Shown here piece after piece: positions 25,691 to 33,811 of a DNA stretch of 64,000 bases. The DNA is from Actinoallomurus sp963850195. GTDB lineage: Bacteria > Actinomycetota > Actinomycetes > Streptosporangiales > Streptosporangiaceae. The first letter of the stretch is position 1; each line of letters starts with the position of its first letter. Position numbers and translations under genes: made by a program. The notes beneath the pieces were generated by a model. That model did no database searches. It was not told the origin of the DNA and was given only the letters and a program-made list of their open reading frames with translations. The stretch is from NCBI GenBank assembly GCA_963850195.1, contig CAWKKD010000005.1:2356001-2420000 (forward strand). Direction: 5' to 3'.

Positions 25691-26065
25691 CTAGGCCCGG
25701 TCGACCGGCTCGAGGAGCTCGAGCCGGTTGCCCGCGGGGTCATCGACGTAGAACCGCCGAAACCCCGGCAGCAGGTCGTCGGGGCGCACCTGGTGGCCCG
25801 CCGCCCGCAGGCGCTGGGCCATCGCGCCCAGGTCGCGTACGAGGATGCCCGGGTGCGCCTTCCGCGCCGGCCGGAACCCGTCCTCCACGCCGATGTGGAT
25901 CTCGATCCCGGGCGCGCGGAACCACACTCCGCCGCGTGCCGCGAGCACGGGCGGCTTGGGTACCTCGGTGAGACCCAGCAGTCCCTCGTAGAACTCCCGC
26001 ATTCTCGGCTCGCTGCCGTGCGGCGCTGCGAGCTGGATGTGGTGGATTCCGGCCAGAAGGGTCAC
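25691..26065 (-). CDS. VOC-family protein (glyoxalase/bleomycin-resistance fold)
   Basis: The protein has 124 residues from the GTG at 26065, with GAGGAG nine bases upstream. The longer in-frame extension upstream is antisense to nothing recognisable and was not used. The paired beta-alpha-beta-beta-beta modules are visible: GIHHIQLAAPHGSEPRMREFYEGLLGL, WFRAPGIEIHIGVE, then GILVRDLGAM and RRFYVDDPAGNRLELLEP. A His, Glu and Glu are placed as metal ligands. It could be a lyase, dioxygenase or binding protein. The reaction cannot be told. It follows tam closely on the same strand. Confidence 0.8.
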   Translation of the reverse strand: MTLLAGIHHIQLAAPHGSEPRMREFYEGLLGLTEVPKPPVLAARGGVWFRAPGIEIHIGVEDGFRPARKAHPGILVRDLGAMAQRLRAAGHQVRPDDLLPGFRRFYVDDPAGNRLELLEPVDRA

Positions 26066-26136
26066 GGGGCCACGCTCCTCGACTAAGAGAGCCACGCGGG
26101 CTCTCGGGCGGTGCCGCTCCGGCGTACGCGGCTCTC

Positions 26137-26940
26137 TCACGGTGTTCGTGCCACAACGAAGATCCGGCGGAACGGGAAGACCGTCCCGTGCTCCCCGCGC
26201 GGGTACGCCTCGCGCAGCCGGGGCGCGAGGTCGGCGAGGAAGTCCTCCCTGTCCCCCTCGGCGGGCAGCGCGTCGAAGACCGGCCGCAGCGCCGTGCCCT
26301 TCATCCACTCGAGCACCGGGTCCTCGCCGGGCAGCACCTGGAGGTAGGTCGTCTCCCATGCATCGACGTCGCAGCCCAGGCCGGCAAGCTCGATGAGGTA
26401 CTCATCGGGCTCGCCGACCACGTTGTGCCGGATCGTCCCGGCCAGCCGGTCCCGCCAGCGCGGCGACTCACTCAGCTCGCGCAGGATGACGTGGCTGGGC
26501 GCCCCGAAGTTACCCGGCGTGCTGAACGCCAGCCGTCCCCCGGGTGCCAGCGCCCGTACCCAGCCGGGCAGCAGCCGCCGGTGTCCGGGCACCCACTGCA
26601 ACGCCGCGTTGGAGAAGATCACATCGACCGGCCGCTCGGGTGCCCAGGCGGCGAGATCCCCCACCGCGAACCGCACGCCGGACCGCGCGTCCGGCCCGCT
26701 GAGCTTGTCCAACATGCGGTGGGCTTCGGCGATCATCTGCTCAGAGCTGTCGATGCCCTCGATGTCGGCGTCGGGCCAGCGGGCGGCGAGATCCATGGTG
26801 CGTTCGCCGGGGCCGCAGCCGAGGTCGACGACGTGGCGTGGCGCTTCGAGGCCGACGCGGTCGAGCAGCTCGAATACGGGCCGGGCGCGCTCGGAGGAGT
26901 ACTCCCGGTACTGGCGCGGGTTCCATATATCTCTTGACAT
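26137..26940 (-). CDS. tam: Trans-aconitate 2-methyltransferase
   Basis: The protein has 267 residues from the ATG at 26940. SAM motif I is VVDLGCGPGERT near residues 37-48, followed by GIDSSEQMIAEA and FSNAALQWVPGH. The N-terminal RDIWNPRQYREYSSERARPVFELL is the family opening. The enzyme methylates trans-aconitate, which inhibits aconitase when formed from cis-aconitate. The divergent MarR-type gene (26998) and inverted repeats in between, one covering the start codon, match the TamR/tam arrangement described in Streptomyces. This strengthens both calls. Confidence 0.9.
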   Translation of the reverse strand: MSRDIWNPRQYREYSSERARPVFELLDRVGLEAPRHVVDLGCGPGERTMDLAARWPDADIEGIDSSEQMIAEAHRMLDKLSGPDARSGVRFAVGDLAAWAPERPVDVIFSNAALQWVPGHRRLLPGWVRALAPGGRLAFSTPGNFGAPSHVILRELSESPRWRDRLAGTIRHNVVGEPDEYLIELAGLGCDVDAWETTYLQVLPGEDPVLEWMKGTALRPVFDALPAEGDREDFLADLAPRLREAYPRGEHGTVFPFRRIFVVARTP

Positions 26941-26947
26941 CAAGAGA
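26930..26947. promoter_or_regulatory. TamR-type operator O1, overlapping the tam start codon
   Basis: A perfect inverted repeat of eight-base arms (TCTCTTGA and TCAAGAGA) flanks CA. It contains the ATG of tam (26938-26940). The spacing and sequence resemble MarR-family (TamR/HucR-like) sites. Binding would block transcription initiation for tam at very close range. Confidence 0.7.
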
Positions 26948-26963
26948 AATCATCCCCAGTGGA

Positions 26964-26981
26964 TATCTCGATGTCAAGACA
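26964..26981. promoter_or_regulatory. TamR-type operator O2, upstream of tamR
   Basis: An imperfect repeat (TATCTCGA-TG-TCAAGACA) matches O1 at six of eight arm positions, 34 bases (about three turns) from it. It lies 16 bases upstream of the tamR GTG and suggests autoregulation. Confidence 0.55.
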
Positions 26982-26997
26982 GGTAAGGTGATCGATT

Positions 26998-27498
26998 GTG
27001 GAGGACGAGGTCGATCGGCTGGTCGCGGCCTGGCGCACGGAGCGGCCAGACCTCGACACCGAACCCCTGCACGTCCTCAGCCGGGTCTCGCGCCTGGCGC
27101 GTCACCTCGACCGGGCGAGACGTGCGGTGTTCTCCGCACATGACATGGAGTCGTGGGAGTTCGACGTGCTGACCGCGCTGCGGCGCGCCGGTCCGCCGTA
27201 CCAGCTCAGCCCCGGACGGCTGCTGCGCGCCACCCTGGTCACCTCCGGCACGATGACCAACCGGATCGACCGGCTGGAGAGCGCCGGCCTCGTCAGCCGC
27301 AACCCGGACCCGCAGGACAAGCGCGGCGTGCTGGTGCGGCTCACCGACGCCGGCCGTACGCGCGTCGACGCGGCCCTCGACGACCTCATCCACCGCGAAC
27401 GCCAGCTCCTCGGATCGCTCAGCGCCGAGGACCGCAGCACGCTCGCCGGCCTGCTCCGCTCGCTCCTCGTCCCCTTCGACGCCGATCCGACGGGTTAG
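26998..27498 (+). CDS. tamR: MarR-family regulator, TamR-like
   Basis: The protein has 166 residues from the GTG at 26998, with AGGTAAGGTG upstream. The winged helix spans about residues 45-130: ESWEFDVLTALRRAG, LSPGRLLRATLVTSGTMTNRIDRLESAGLVSR (recognition helix), NPDPQDKRGVLVRLTDAG (wing). The divergent tam gene and the operators between them identify the likely target. In Streptomyces, TamR responds to trans-aconitate and related acids and also controls aconitase-linked genes. That role here is by analogy. The long N-terminal helix (VDRLVAAWRTERPDLD) is as in HucR/TamR proteins. Confidence 0.85.
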   Translation: MEDEVDRLVAAWRTERPDLDTEPLHVLSRVSRLARHLDRARRAVFSAHDMESWEFDVLTALRRAGPPYQLSPGRLLRATLVTSGTMTNRIDRLESAGLVSRNPDPQDKRGVLVRLTDAGRTRVDAALDDLIHRERQLLGSLSAEDRSTLAGLLRSLLVPFDADPTG

Positions 27499-28025
27499 AG
27501 CAAAGTCTCCTGCCCGCCGTCGTAGACGAGAAGGCCGTCGTCGCGGACCCGTACGCCCGAGGTCGGCTCGTGCGGGGTGATCCGGCCGTCGTGCGTCAGG
27601 TGGTCGACGGGCACCTCGCGTACGAGCAACAGGTAGTCGGCGAGCAGGCGCCGGTGGCAGCGCCACCAGACGCTCTCGCTGCACATCACGGCGCGCTCAC
27701 CGGAGTCACCGAGCAGGTCGTCGACCGCCTCGGTGAACTCCGGCGTACGCATGTGGGCCGCGTACCCGCGGAACATCTCCTCGCGCCAGAACACATCCGG
27801 CGAGTCGGGCGCAGGCCTGCGGAACCCGCCGAGCCGGCGCTCCCAGCGGTACGCGATGCCGTGTTCGGGCAGCCACCGCGAGAGTTCCGCGCGGGACACG
27901 TGCGGGTTGCGGCGGCTGCCCGGAGCCGTACGGACATCGACCAGGAGCTCCACGCCGGCGCCGCGGAGCAGTGAGACGATCTCCGCCGCGGAGGCCGTCC
28001 CGTGGCCGAACGTCCGCACCCGCAT
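27495..28025 (-). CDS. DUF488 family protein
   Basis: The protein has 176 residues from the ATG at 28025, sharing one base with the upstream amidase stop (TGATG). The family hallmarks are present: TFGHGTASAAEIVSLLRG at residues 5-22, LLVDVRTAPGSRRNPH, then the C-terminal VMCSESVWWRCHRRLLADYL with the conserved Cys/Glu/Arg pattern. The fold is SAM-like and the biochemical role is not established. It is convergent with tamR, with a four-base overlap of stops. Confidence 0.85.
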   Translation of the reverse strand: MRVRTFGHGTASAAEIVSLLRGAGVELLVDVRTAPGSRRNPHVSRAELSRWLPEHGIAYRWERRLGGFRRPAPDSPDVFWREEMFRGYAAHMRTPEFTEAVDDLLGDSGERAVMCSESVWWRCHRRLLADYLLLVREVPVDHLTHDGRITPHEPTSGVRVRDDGLLVYDGGQETLL

Positions 28026-29146
28026 CAGCGAAGGGCCGCCTCGACCAGCGCGCCGACCGCGACGAGGCGCTCCTCGGTGGGGGCGACGAGCTGCAGGGAG
28101 CCCGGCAGCTCCGACCCGGCCACCGGGATCGGCAGGGCCAGCGCCGGGTCGCCGGACACGTTGAACGGCAGCGTCAGCTCGGTGAGGTCCACCGAGCGCT
28201 CGGCGCCGATCCTCGGCGGTGGCTGGGAGATCGTGGGCAGCGCGAGCACCGGGTACCGCTCAAAGAGCTTGGCGAGCACGTCGCGAAGGGCCGTCCGCGC
28301 CTCGTACGCCTCATCGATCATGCCGTCGGTGACCTGTTCGCCGCGTTCGATGCGGCGGCGGATCCGGTCGCTGATGCGGTCCGGGTACGCGAGCAGGCCG
28401 CGGTGCTCGCGGTGCCCCTCGGCGAGGATCAGCGTGTTGCCTGCGGACAGCGCCGCCTGCCAGCAGTCCACCGGCTCGTCGACGAAGGTCAGGCCCGCCG
28501 CGCGCAGCGCCTCGTCCACCGCCTCGTCGATCGCGGGGTCCACCTCCGTGCCGGCGGGCCGCAGCCGCGCGATCGGCGCGCCCGGCTCGTACGGTTCCGG
28601 CGCGAAGCCCGGCTCGATCAGCCGCATGCCGAGCGCCACGCCCGCGACGTCGCGGCCGAGCGGCCCGACCGTGTCGAGCGAGGGGGCGAACGGGAAGACA
28701 CCCTCCAGCGACACCCGTCCGTGCGCGGTCTTCAGGCCCGCGATCCCACAGCACGCCGCCGGGATCCGTACCGAACCGCCCGTGTCGGTGCCGAGCGCGA
28801 CGTCCGCCTCGCCGAGGGCCACCGCCACGGCCGACCCGCTCGAGGATCCGCCCGGCACACGGTCCGCGTCGAGCGGGTTCGTCGGGGTTCCGGTCCAGGG
28901 GTTCACGCCGTCGGCGGCCCGGCACAGCTCGGTCAGGTTGGTCTTGCCGACGACGCGCGCGCCCTGCGCCCTAGCGGAGGCGACGACGGGGGCGTCGCGT
29001 TCGGCGGGCACCGCGTGGTCACCGACGACCGGGCAGGCCGTCGTCGTCGGCGAACCCTCCACGTCGATGGCGTCCTTGACGGCGAGCCGGGGCCCGTCGC
29101 CCTGCGTGCTGAACTTCGCGAGCCAGATAGTCACGACGCCCATCAT
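28025..29146 (-). CDS. Amidase (amidase-signature family)
   Basis: The protein has 373 residues from the first of two adjacent ATGs at 29146. The exact start is uncertain, and a GTG at 29134 is also possible. The Ser-cisSer-Lys machinery is complete: Lys in LAVKDAIDVEG, the Gly/Ser-rich VPGGSSSGSAVAVA, and the nucleophile region LGTDTGGSVRIPAACCG. These enzymes hydrolyse small amides or act in amidotransfer. This one lacks gatC/gatB neighbours and is shorter than GatA (about 490), so it is probably a catabolic amidase. It is translationally coupled to the DUF488 gene. Confidence 0.88.
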   Translation of the reverse strand: MMGVVTIWLAKFSTQGDGPRLAVKDAIDVEGSPTTTACPVVGDHAVPAERDAPVVASARAQGARVVGKTNLTELCRAADGVNPWTGTPTNPLDADRVPGGSSSGSAVAVALGEADVALGTDTGGSVRIPAACCGIAGLKTAHGRVSLEGVFPFAPSLDTVGPLGRDVAGVALGMRLIEPGFAPEPYEPGAPIARLRPAGTEVDPAIDEAVDEALRAAGLTFVDEPVDCWQAALSAGNTLILAEGHREHRGLLAYPDRISDRIRRRIERGEQVTDGMIDEAYEARTALRDVLAKLFERYPVLALPTISQPPPRIGAERSVDLTELTLPFNVSGDPALALPIPVAGSELPGSLQLVAPTEERLVAVGALVEAALR

Positions 29147-29177
29147 GACGCGCCGCGTATCGATCAGGTAGCCGCGC

Positions 29178-30908
29178 TCACGCGTCCTCGGCGAGCTCCA
29201 GCCACTGCTCCTCGATCTCCTCACGCTCCGCGCGTACGGTCTTCAGCTCCGCGTCGAGCGTCAGGAGCTTCTCGTGGTCGGTGGCGTGCGCGGCCATCAG
29301 GTCGTGCAACTCGGCCTCGCGTTCGCCCAGGCGCTCGACCCGGCGTTCGAGACGGTCGAGGTCCTTCTTGGCCTGCCAGGCGTTCTTGGCCGGCTTCGGA
29401 GGCTCGACCGGCTTCGGGGGCTCCGGCGTCGTACGCCGGCGGCGGTCGAGGTACTCATCGACGCCGCCCGGCAGCATCGCCAGGGTCCCGTCGCCGAGCA
29501 ACGCCACGACGTGGTCGCTGACGCGCTCGAGGAAGTAGCGGTCGTGGCTGACCAGCACCAGCGACCCCGGCCACCCGTCGAGCAGGTCCTCCAGCTCGGT
29601 GAGGGTGTCGATGTCCAGGTCGTTGGTGGGCTCGTCCAGGAGCAGGACGTTCGGCTCGGCCATCAGCAGCCGGAGCAGCTGCAACCGCCGGCGTTCGCCG
29701 CCGGACAGGTCGCCCACCGGCGTCCACTGGGCGTCACCCTTGAACCCGAACCGCTCCAGCATCTGGCTCGCGGAGTACTCCCGCTTGCCCAGGGTGATGC
29801 GGCGCTTGATCTCCTCGACCGACTCGAGCACACGGCGTTCGAGGTCGACCTCGCCGAGCTCCTGGGACAGGTGCGCGAGCTGAACGGTCTTGCCGGTGAT
29901 CACCCGCCCGCTCTGCGGGCGTACCGAGCCCTCCAGCAGCCGCAGCAGCGTGGTCTTGCCGCTGCCGTTGACGCCGACGAGACCCACCCGGTCACCGGGG
30001 CCGAGCTGCCAGGTCACACGGTCGAACAGCGTGCGGTCGCCGACCTTCACGGTCGCGTCCTCGACGTCGTACACCGTCTTGCCGAGCCTCGCGGTCGCGA
30101 ACCGTACGAGCTCGACGCTGTCCCGCGCCGGCGGCTCGTCCTCGATCAGCGCGTTCGCCGCGTCGACCCGGAACTTCGGCTTGGTCGAACGCGCCTGCGG
30201 CCCCCGCCGCAACCACGCCAGCTCCTTGCGCAGGAGGTTCTGGCGCTTCTCCTCCGCCGACGCCTCGATCCGCGACCGCTCCGCCTTCGCCAGCACGTAC
30301 GCGGAATAGCCGCCCTCGTACCGGAACACCTGCCCGTCGGCGACCTCCCACGTCCGGTCCGTCACCTCATCGAGGAACCACCGGTCGTGCGTCACCACGA
30401 TCAGCGTGCGGCCCTTCAGGTGCGCGGCCAGCCAGGCGATCGCCTCGATATCAAGGTGGTTCGTCGGCTCGTCCAGGACCAGCAGATCGGTCTCCGCCAC
30501 GAGCAGGCGCGCGAGCGCGACCCGCCGCCGCTCACCACCGGACATCCCATCGAGCGCCGCGTCGAGGCTCACCCCGGGCAACAACCCGGCGAGAATCTCA
30601 CGCGCCCGCGCATCGCCCGCCCAGTCATGCTCGGCCCGCTCGCCGAACACCACCGACCGCACCGTCGCCCCATCGGGAAACTCATCGCGCTGCGTCAGAT
30701 GCCCCACCCGCGCCCCACGGGTGTGCGTGACCCGCCCGTCGTCGGGCTCGATCACCCCTGCCAGCAGGGACACCAAAGTGGTCTTGCCGCCGCCGTTCCG
30801 GCCCACGATCCCGATCCGGTCCCCGGCCGTAACTCCCAGCGAGACACCATCGAGCAGCGGAACCGGCCCGTACGCCTTGCCGATACCTTCAACATTGATC
30901 AGATTCAC
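29178..30908 (-). CDS. ABC-F family ATPase
   Basis: The protein has 576 residues from the ATG at 30908, with two ATP-binding cassettes and no membrane helices. Cassette 1 has GRNGGGKTT (about residues 36-44), LSGGE-type MSGGERRRVALARLL and LVLDEPTNHLD. Cassette 2 has GVNGSGKTT, LSGGERRRLQLLRLLM and LLLDEPTNDLD. A charged linker separates them and a coiled coil (about 500-576) ends the protein, as in Uup. Such proteins act on the ribosome or on DNA branch intermediates. Uup-like is the best subgroup because of the C-terminal coiled coil. Confidence 0.9.
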   Translation of the reverse strand: MNLINVEGIGKAYGPVPLLDGVSLGVTAGDRIGIVGRNGGGKTTLVSLLAGVIEPDDGRVTHTRGARVGHLTQRDEFPDGATVRSVVFGERAEHDWAGDARAREILAGLLPGVSLDAALDGMSGGERRRVALARLLVAETDLLVLDEPTNHLDIEAIAWLAAHLKGRTLIVVTHDRWFLDEVTDRTWEVADGQVFRYEGGYSAYVLAKAERSRIEASAEEKRQNLLRKELAWLRRGPQARSTKPKFRVDAANALIEDEPPARDSVELVRFATARLGKTVYDVEDATVKVGDRTLFDRVTWQLGPGDRVGLVGVNGSGKTTLLRLLEGSVRPQSGRVITGKTVQLAHLSQELGEVDLERRVLESVEEIKRRITLGKREYSASQMLERFGFKGDAQWTPVGDLSGGERRRLQLLRLLMAEPNVLLLDEPTNDLDIDTLTELEDLLDGWPGSLVLVSHDRYFLERVSDHVVALLGDGTLAMLPGGVDEYLDRRRRTTPEPPKPVEPPKPAKNAWQAKKDLDRLERRVERLGEREAELHDLMAAHATDHEKLLTLDAELKTVRAEREEIEEQWLELAEDA

Positions 30909-31026
30909 AACGCCACCAAGGCTATCGGCTCGTCAGCCCACCCCTGCCTGCCCGCCATGTCCGTCTCGGGCGGCGTCTCACAGGTGCCGGAGCACGCTTT
31001 CGGCCGGCAGACGAGCGGTGGCCGAC

Positions 31027-31403
31027 TTACTGAGGCGGGTGGGTGAACCTGCGGCCATCGCCCAAATCGAGCCGCCATGTCTCGTCCGGCCCAGGCTTCA
31101 GGGTGAGAAACCAGGCGTTGGAAAACACGATGCGGTGATCCCCGAGTTGAACACGACCCAAGAGAGCGGTCGTTCGCAGACCAGGGCGCCAAGGTCTCGT
31201 GCGGATAGAGCGTCAAGGGGTGTCCGTCGCTTCACGGCTTCCACATTGACGCCAAAGGAATGCAGCACCGTACCGTCGAACTCGAACGTCGTTCCGTCAG
31301 AAAGGCGTACGTAGAAATGCGGGACGGCGCGGACCTCGACCACCTGGGTCTCTCGGGCTTTGAGGACCTTACGGTCTCCCGTCTCCGCGTACAGCACCGT
31401 CAC
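31027..31403 (-). pseudogene. Small unrecognised gene with apparent frameshift
   Basis: From the GTG at 31403 the frame gives 101 residues (ending at 31098). The last 20 or so read atypically after DLGALV. In the minus-one frame over the same region a natural-looking tail appears, VQLGDHRIVFSNAWF then KPGPDETWRLDLGDGR, ending at a TAA at 31027. One indel near 31150-31190 would join the two halves into a protein of about 125 residues. The beginning is beta-rich (VVEVRAVPHFYVRLSDGTTFEFDG). No family was recognised. It is the last gene of the A/T-richer minus-strand island. Confidence 0.5.
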
Positions 31404-31418
31404 CTGACTTCATTCGGT

Positions 31419-31760
31419 CTACGAACCCAGACGCGCCCGCGCGATCCCCTGCGCGGACCGGCGGAGGTCTCTCTGAATCACTATGTAGATGACGAAGAAC
31501 AAGAGCCCTGCCGAGAAGAACACCGCCATGACGATCTCCGGAAGGAGGCCGAAGGTGGAACACAAGAGCAATACCACCCCCAAAGCAAGGAGCGCATTAC
31601 TCGTGCGGATCCGCTCCCTGAGTGGAAGTTCTTTGTAATTGACTTTCACATTGCGCGATATTGTATATTTTCCTACACCTCTGCGCGTTCTCACCCCGGT
31701 AACGATGCAGGCGATCCCAAGCAACGCGTAGCCCAGCGTACCGACGACGATCATAGACAC
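31419..31760 (-). CDS. Small membrane protein of the type VII island
   Basis: The protein has 113 residues from the ATG at 31760. There are three hydrophobic segments: residues 4-22 (IVVGTLGYALLGIACIVTG), about 55-72 and about 73-92, the last two forming a hairpin. A basic C-terminus (RDLRRSAQGIARARLG) follows. It is unrecognised. The gene is ten bases from the preceding 268-residue protein gene, so they are probably co-expressed. It could anchor or export a neighbour, but nothing in the sequence proves this. Confidence 0.65.
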   Translation of the reverse strand: MSMIVVGTLGYALLGIACIVTGVRTRRGVGKYTISRNVKVNYKELPLRERIRTSNALLALGVVLLLCSTFGLLPEIVMAVFFSAGLLFFVIYIVIQRDLRRSAQGIARARLGS

Positions 31761-31769
31761 CCCGCCTCT

Positions 31770-32576
31770 CTAGAACCAGTCATCAATTTGATCGACGGCC
31801 CACTTTCCTCCGCCGACCACTCCACCGAGGACAAGACCGACCCCACCCCCGATAGTGGCACCGGGTACGGCTCCGATCCCACCGAAAAACGCACCGACGG
31901 CAGCGCCGATTCCGGCACCACCCCCGGCCCAACTGAAGAAGTCAGTCCATGGGAAGTCGTCATCGGGCAATCCATCATCGAGATCGTCTTCAACGCCTTT
32001 GAGCTTGCCCCTGAGATCATTGGAGACATCCGTGTCCTTGGATCGGGCCTTCGCGGCTTCCAGAACCGACCAAGACCCCTTCGCCTTCCCTGAGTAGAGC
32101 GCTACCAGCCGCTTAGCGGCCTCTGCCTGTGTCTCCCTGGCTTTTGCCTGGGCGTCATGGAGAATCAGGCTGATATCCCGTATCCGCACTGGATCATTCG
32201 CCGGCCGGGCACTTTTCTGCTCGTAGTCGAGCTTGCGGTTATTCGCCGCGATCTGAAGTTCCGCCAGCGCCGAAGCCAGATCATCTATTATCTTAGCCGA
32301 ATCGTCGGTGAACATCGAAAGCTTCTTGGCGTCGCCAGCATCGGCGTCCCAGGCATCCTGGAAATTATTGGCATCCTCTCCTTTCCAGCCAGCATCGCCG
32401 ACCAACTTCTTGACCGAGCCCTCGACTTCCCCGACGATCGATTCACCCGGTGGCACATATCCGTAGAGCTTGGTGGCTAGCGCTGCCAGGCCACGAATAT
32501 CCACACCCAGACTGAAGAAACCTCCCACCGACTGCACACTTGGCGGAATTGATGCGGCCTGCTTTGGGGCCACCAA
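31770..32576 (-). CDS. WXG100-like protein with glycine-zipper C-terminus
   Basis: The protein has 268 residues from the GTG at 32576. The first half is helical, with a WXG-type turn GWKGEDANNF at about residues 62-71 followed by a second long helix (KIIDDLASALAELQ), as in type VII substrates. The C-terminal 60 residues hold GGGAGIGAAVGAFFGGIGAV and GGGVGLVLGGVVGGG, a glycine-zipper likely to insert in or cross a membrane. A WXG-plus-effector layout, as in polymorphic toxins of the LXG/EspB type, is possible. No toxin motif is seen. Confidence 0.65.
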   Translation of the reverse strand: MVAPKQAASIPPSVQSVGGFFSLGVDIRGLAALATKLYGYVPPGESIVGEVEGSVKKLVGDAGWKGEDANNFQDAWDADAGDAKKLSMFTDDSAKIIDDLASALAELQIAANNRKLDYEQKSARPANDPVRIRDISLILHDAQAKARETQAEAAKRLVALYSGKAKGSWSVLEAAKARSKDTDVSNDLRGKLKGVEDDLDDGLPDDDFPWTDFFSWAGGGAGIGAAVGAFFGGIGAVPGATIGGGVGLVLGGVVGGGKWAVDQIDDWF

Positions 32577-32624
32577 TACCTCCGAATTTTAATCGGTCAT
32601 ATTGTCAGGGACTTCGCATCGGAT

Positions 32625-32942
32625 TCAGAACCGAGGCTGAATACTCTCCGGATCATCAATTCTGCCCAGGAGGTCGTTAACGTCGTCCTCGGTGTTCCGA
32701 TACGTGTCGTAGACATACTTGAGCTTATCTCCGTGCGTTTGCATGGAGGAGCCGAGCGCGTCATGCATGACTTCAATTGCTTCGAGAACGGAAGATATCG
32801 CTTGCCCAAGCGACCCTTCGGTCACCTGAGGGATCGCACCGATATCGCTGGGAACGATATCGGCATATTCCTTACCACTACTCTTGAAGACATTCGAAGC
32901 TTTTAGGATGTCCGCATAAACGACTCGAATTTCTTCGCTCAT
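32625..32942 (-). CDS. EspC/WXG100-like small secreted protein
   Basis: The protein has 105 residues from the ATG at 32942, overlapping the upstream gene by four bases. It is predicted as two amphipathic helices around a turn, with LKASNVFKSSGKEY in the first and HGDKLKYVYDTYRNTEDDVNDLL in the second. The YxxxD/E-like export signal of type VII substrates is met by YRNTE. There is no signal peptide. The WXG turn itself is not conserved, which makes EspC/DUF-type more likely than a true WXG100. Confidence 0.65.
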   Translation of the reverse strand: MSEEIRVVYADILKASNVFKSSGKEYADIVPSDIGAIPQVTEGSLGQAISSVLEAIEVMHDALGSSMQTHGDKLKYVYDTYRNTEDDVNDLLGRIDDPESIQPRF

Positions 32943-33421
32943 GAGTCCGCCTTCGAAGGTGCCGACTGCTTTGCGATGAGACTGGGGTTCATCTGCGGAT
33001 TAAGAGCAACCCCAATACGCTTCTTACCGACCAGATAGAGAAGCTCCAATAGCGAGGCCTCGGACCAATGTTGATCGCCCCCGAGACACTCTCTCAATCG
33101 GTCGATCGAGGTATACACTGCGATTCCCGCCGTGCCGTCCTCCATCACACGCAACTCATACTCCGGCTTTTCACCCGGTCCTACCGGTCGGGCCGTGGGG
33201 ACATAGACACTCGACAATTTGGTAGAAGCCGACTCTCCAGCGCTTTGGGAAGATCGGGTTTTGGCATCACCGATGCTCGCGTCAGGCACCGAAGGTGTGG
33301 AACTCGAGACAGCCATCCGCTCCGCGGCCTCACCTGCGTCTCTAGGAGCGTGAGGGGTGCTCTGATTCAGCTTATCCGCTAGCGAAGAAGGAACATTCGG
33401 CTCCACCTTACCGACCTCCAT
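32939..33421 (-). CDS. SseB-like domain protein with disordered N-terminus
   Basis: The chosen start is the ATG at 33421 (160 residues); a TTG three codons upstream is possible. Residues 1-70 are Ser/Thr/Ala-rich and low in order. The C-terminal 85 residues (YVPTARPVGPGEKPEYELRV, GIAVYTSIDRLRECLG, ALNPQMNPSLI) resemble the SseB N-terminal-like domain common in actinomycete proteins next to type VII genes. A secretion accessory or chaperone role is plausible by context. It overlaps the EspC-like gene, so the two are coupled. Confidence 0.65.
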   Translation of the reverse strand: MEVGKVEPNVPSSLADKLNQSTPHAPRDAGEAAERMAVSSSTPSVPDASIGDAKTRSSQSAGESASTKLSSVYVPTARPVGPGEKPEYELRVMEDGTAGIAVYTSIDRLRECLGGDQHWSEASLLELLYLVGKKRIGVALNPQMNPSLIAKQSAPSKADS

Positions 33422-33811
33422 CAGGCCCAACCTATTCGACGCGAGATAGTTAATACTAGTTTACATAGGACGCCCGCGTTGAGCGATTATTCGCAAATCT
33501 AACGCCACAGAACACGCGGCCGATTGCTGCTCCTCCACGGGGTTAGTGCTAGTACACTCCGTAGCTATGACTGCGGCTTCCCCCATGGAGGAGCTGGCCA
33601 GATTGCCCGTCCTGTCGGCCCATGGCGTCCACCCGCACAGCAAAACAAGTTGTTCCCACAGCTTGACTACCCAAGAATCTCCAACTGGTGTCCGTCGTGG
33701 CCCTGGGCTGACAAGAAGACAGCAACGAGCGGCTGCTCGAGTCCGGCGATACAGGCCCAGCCCATACGGCACCGGACGACGGGTAGGAGTTCGGTAGAGA
33801 AATTCTCGTTT
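33422..33811. other. 390-base gap inside the type VII island, no convincing gene
   Basis: Short frames exist on both strands, but none has a ribosome site plus plausible composition. The best is a plus-strand frame from 33567 (GTG 33546 also in frame) to 33797. Its end, RRGPGLTRRQQRAAARVRR, reads like a basic helix, but I cannot place it. A short palindromic motif GTGCTAGTACAC at 33546-33557 could be an operator. The region may be the remnant of an insertion. Confidence 0.4.
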
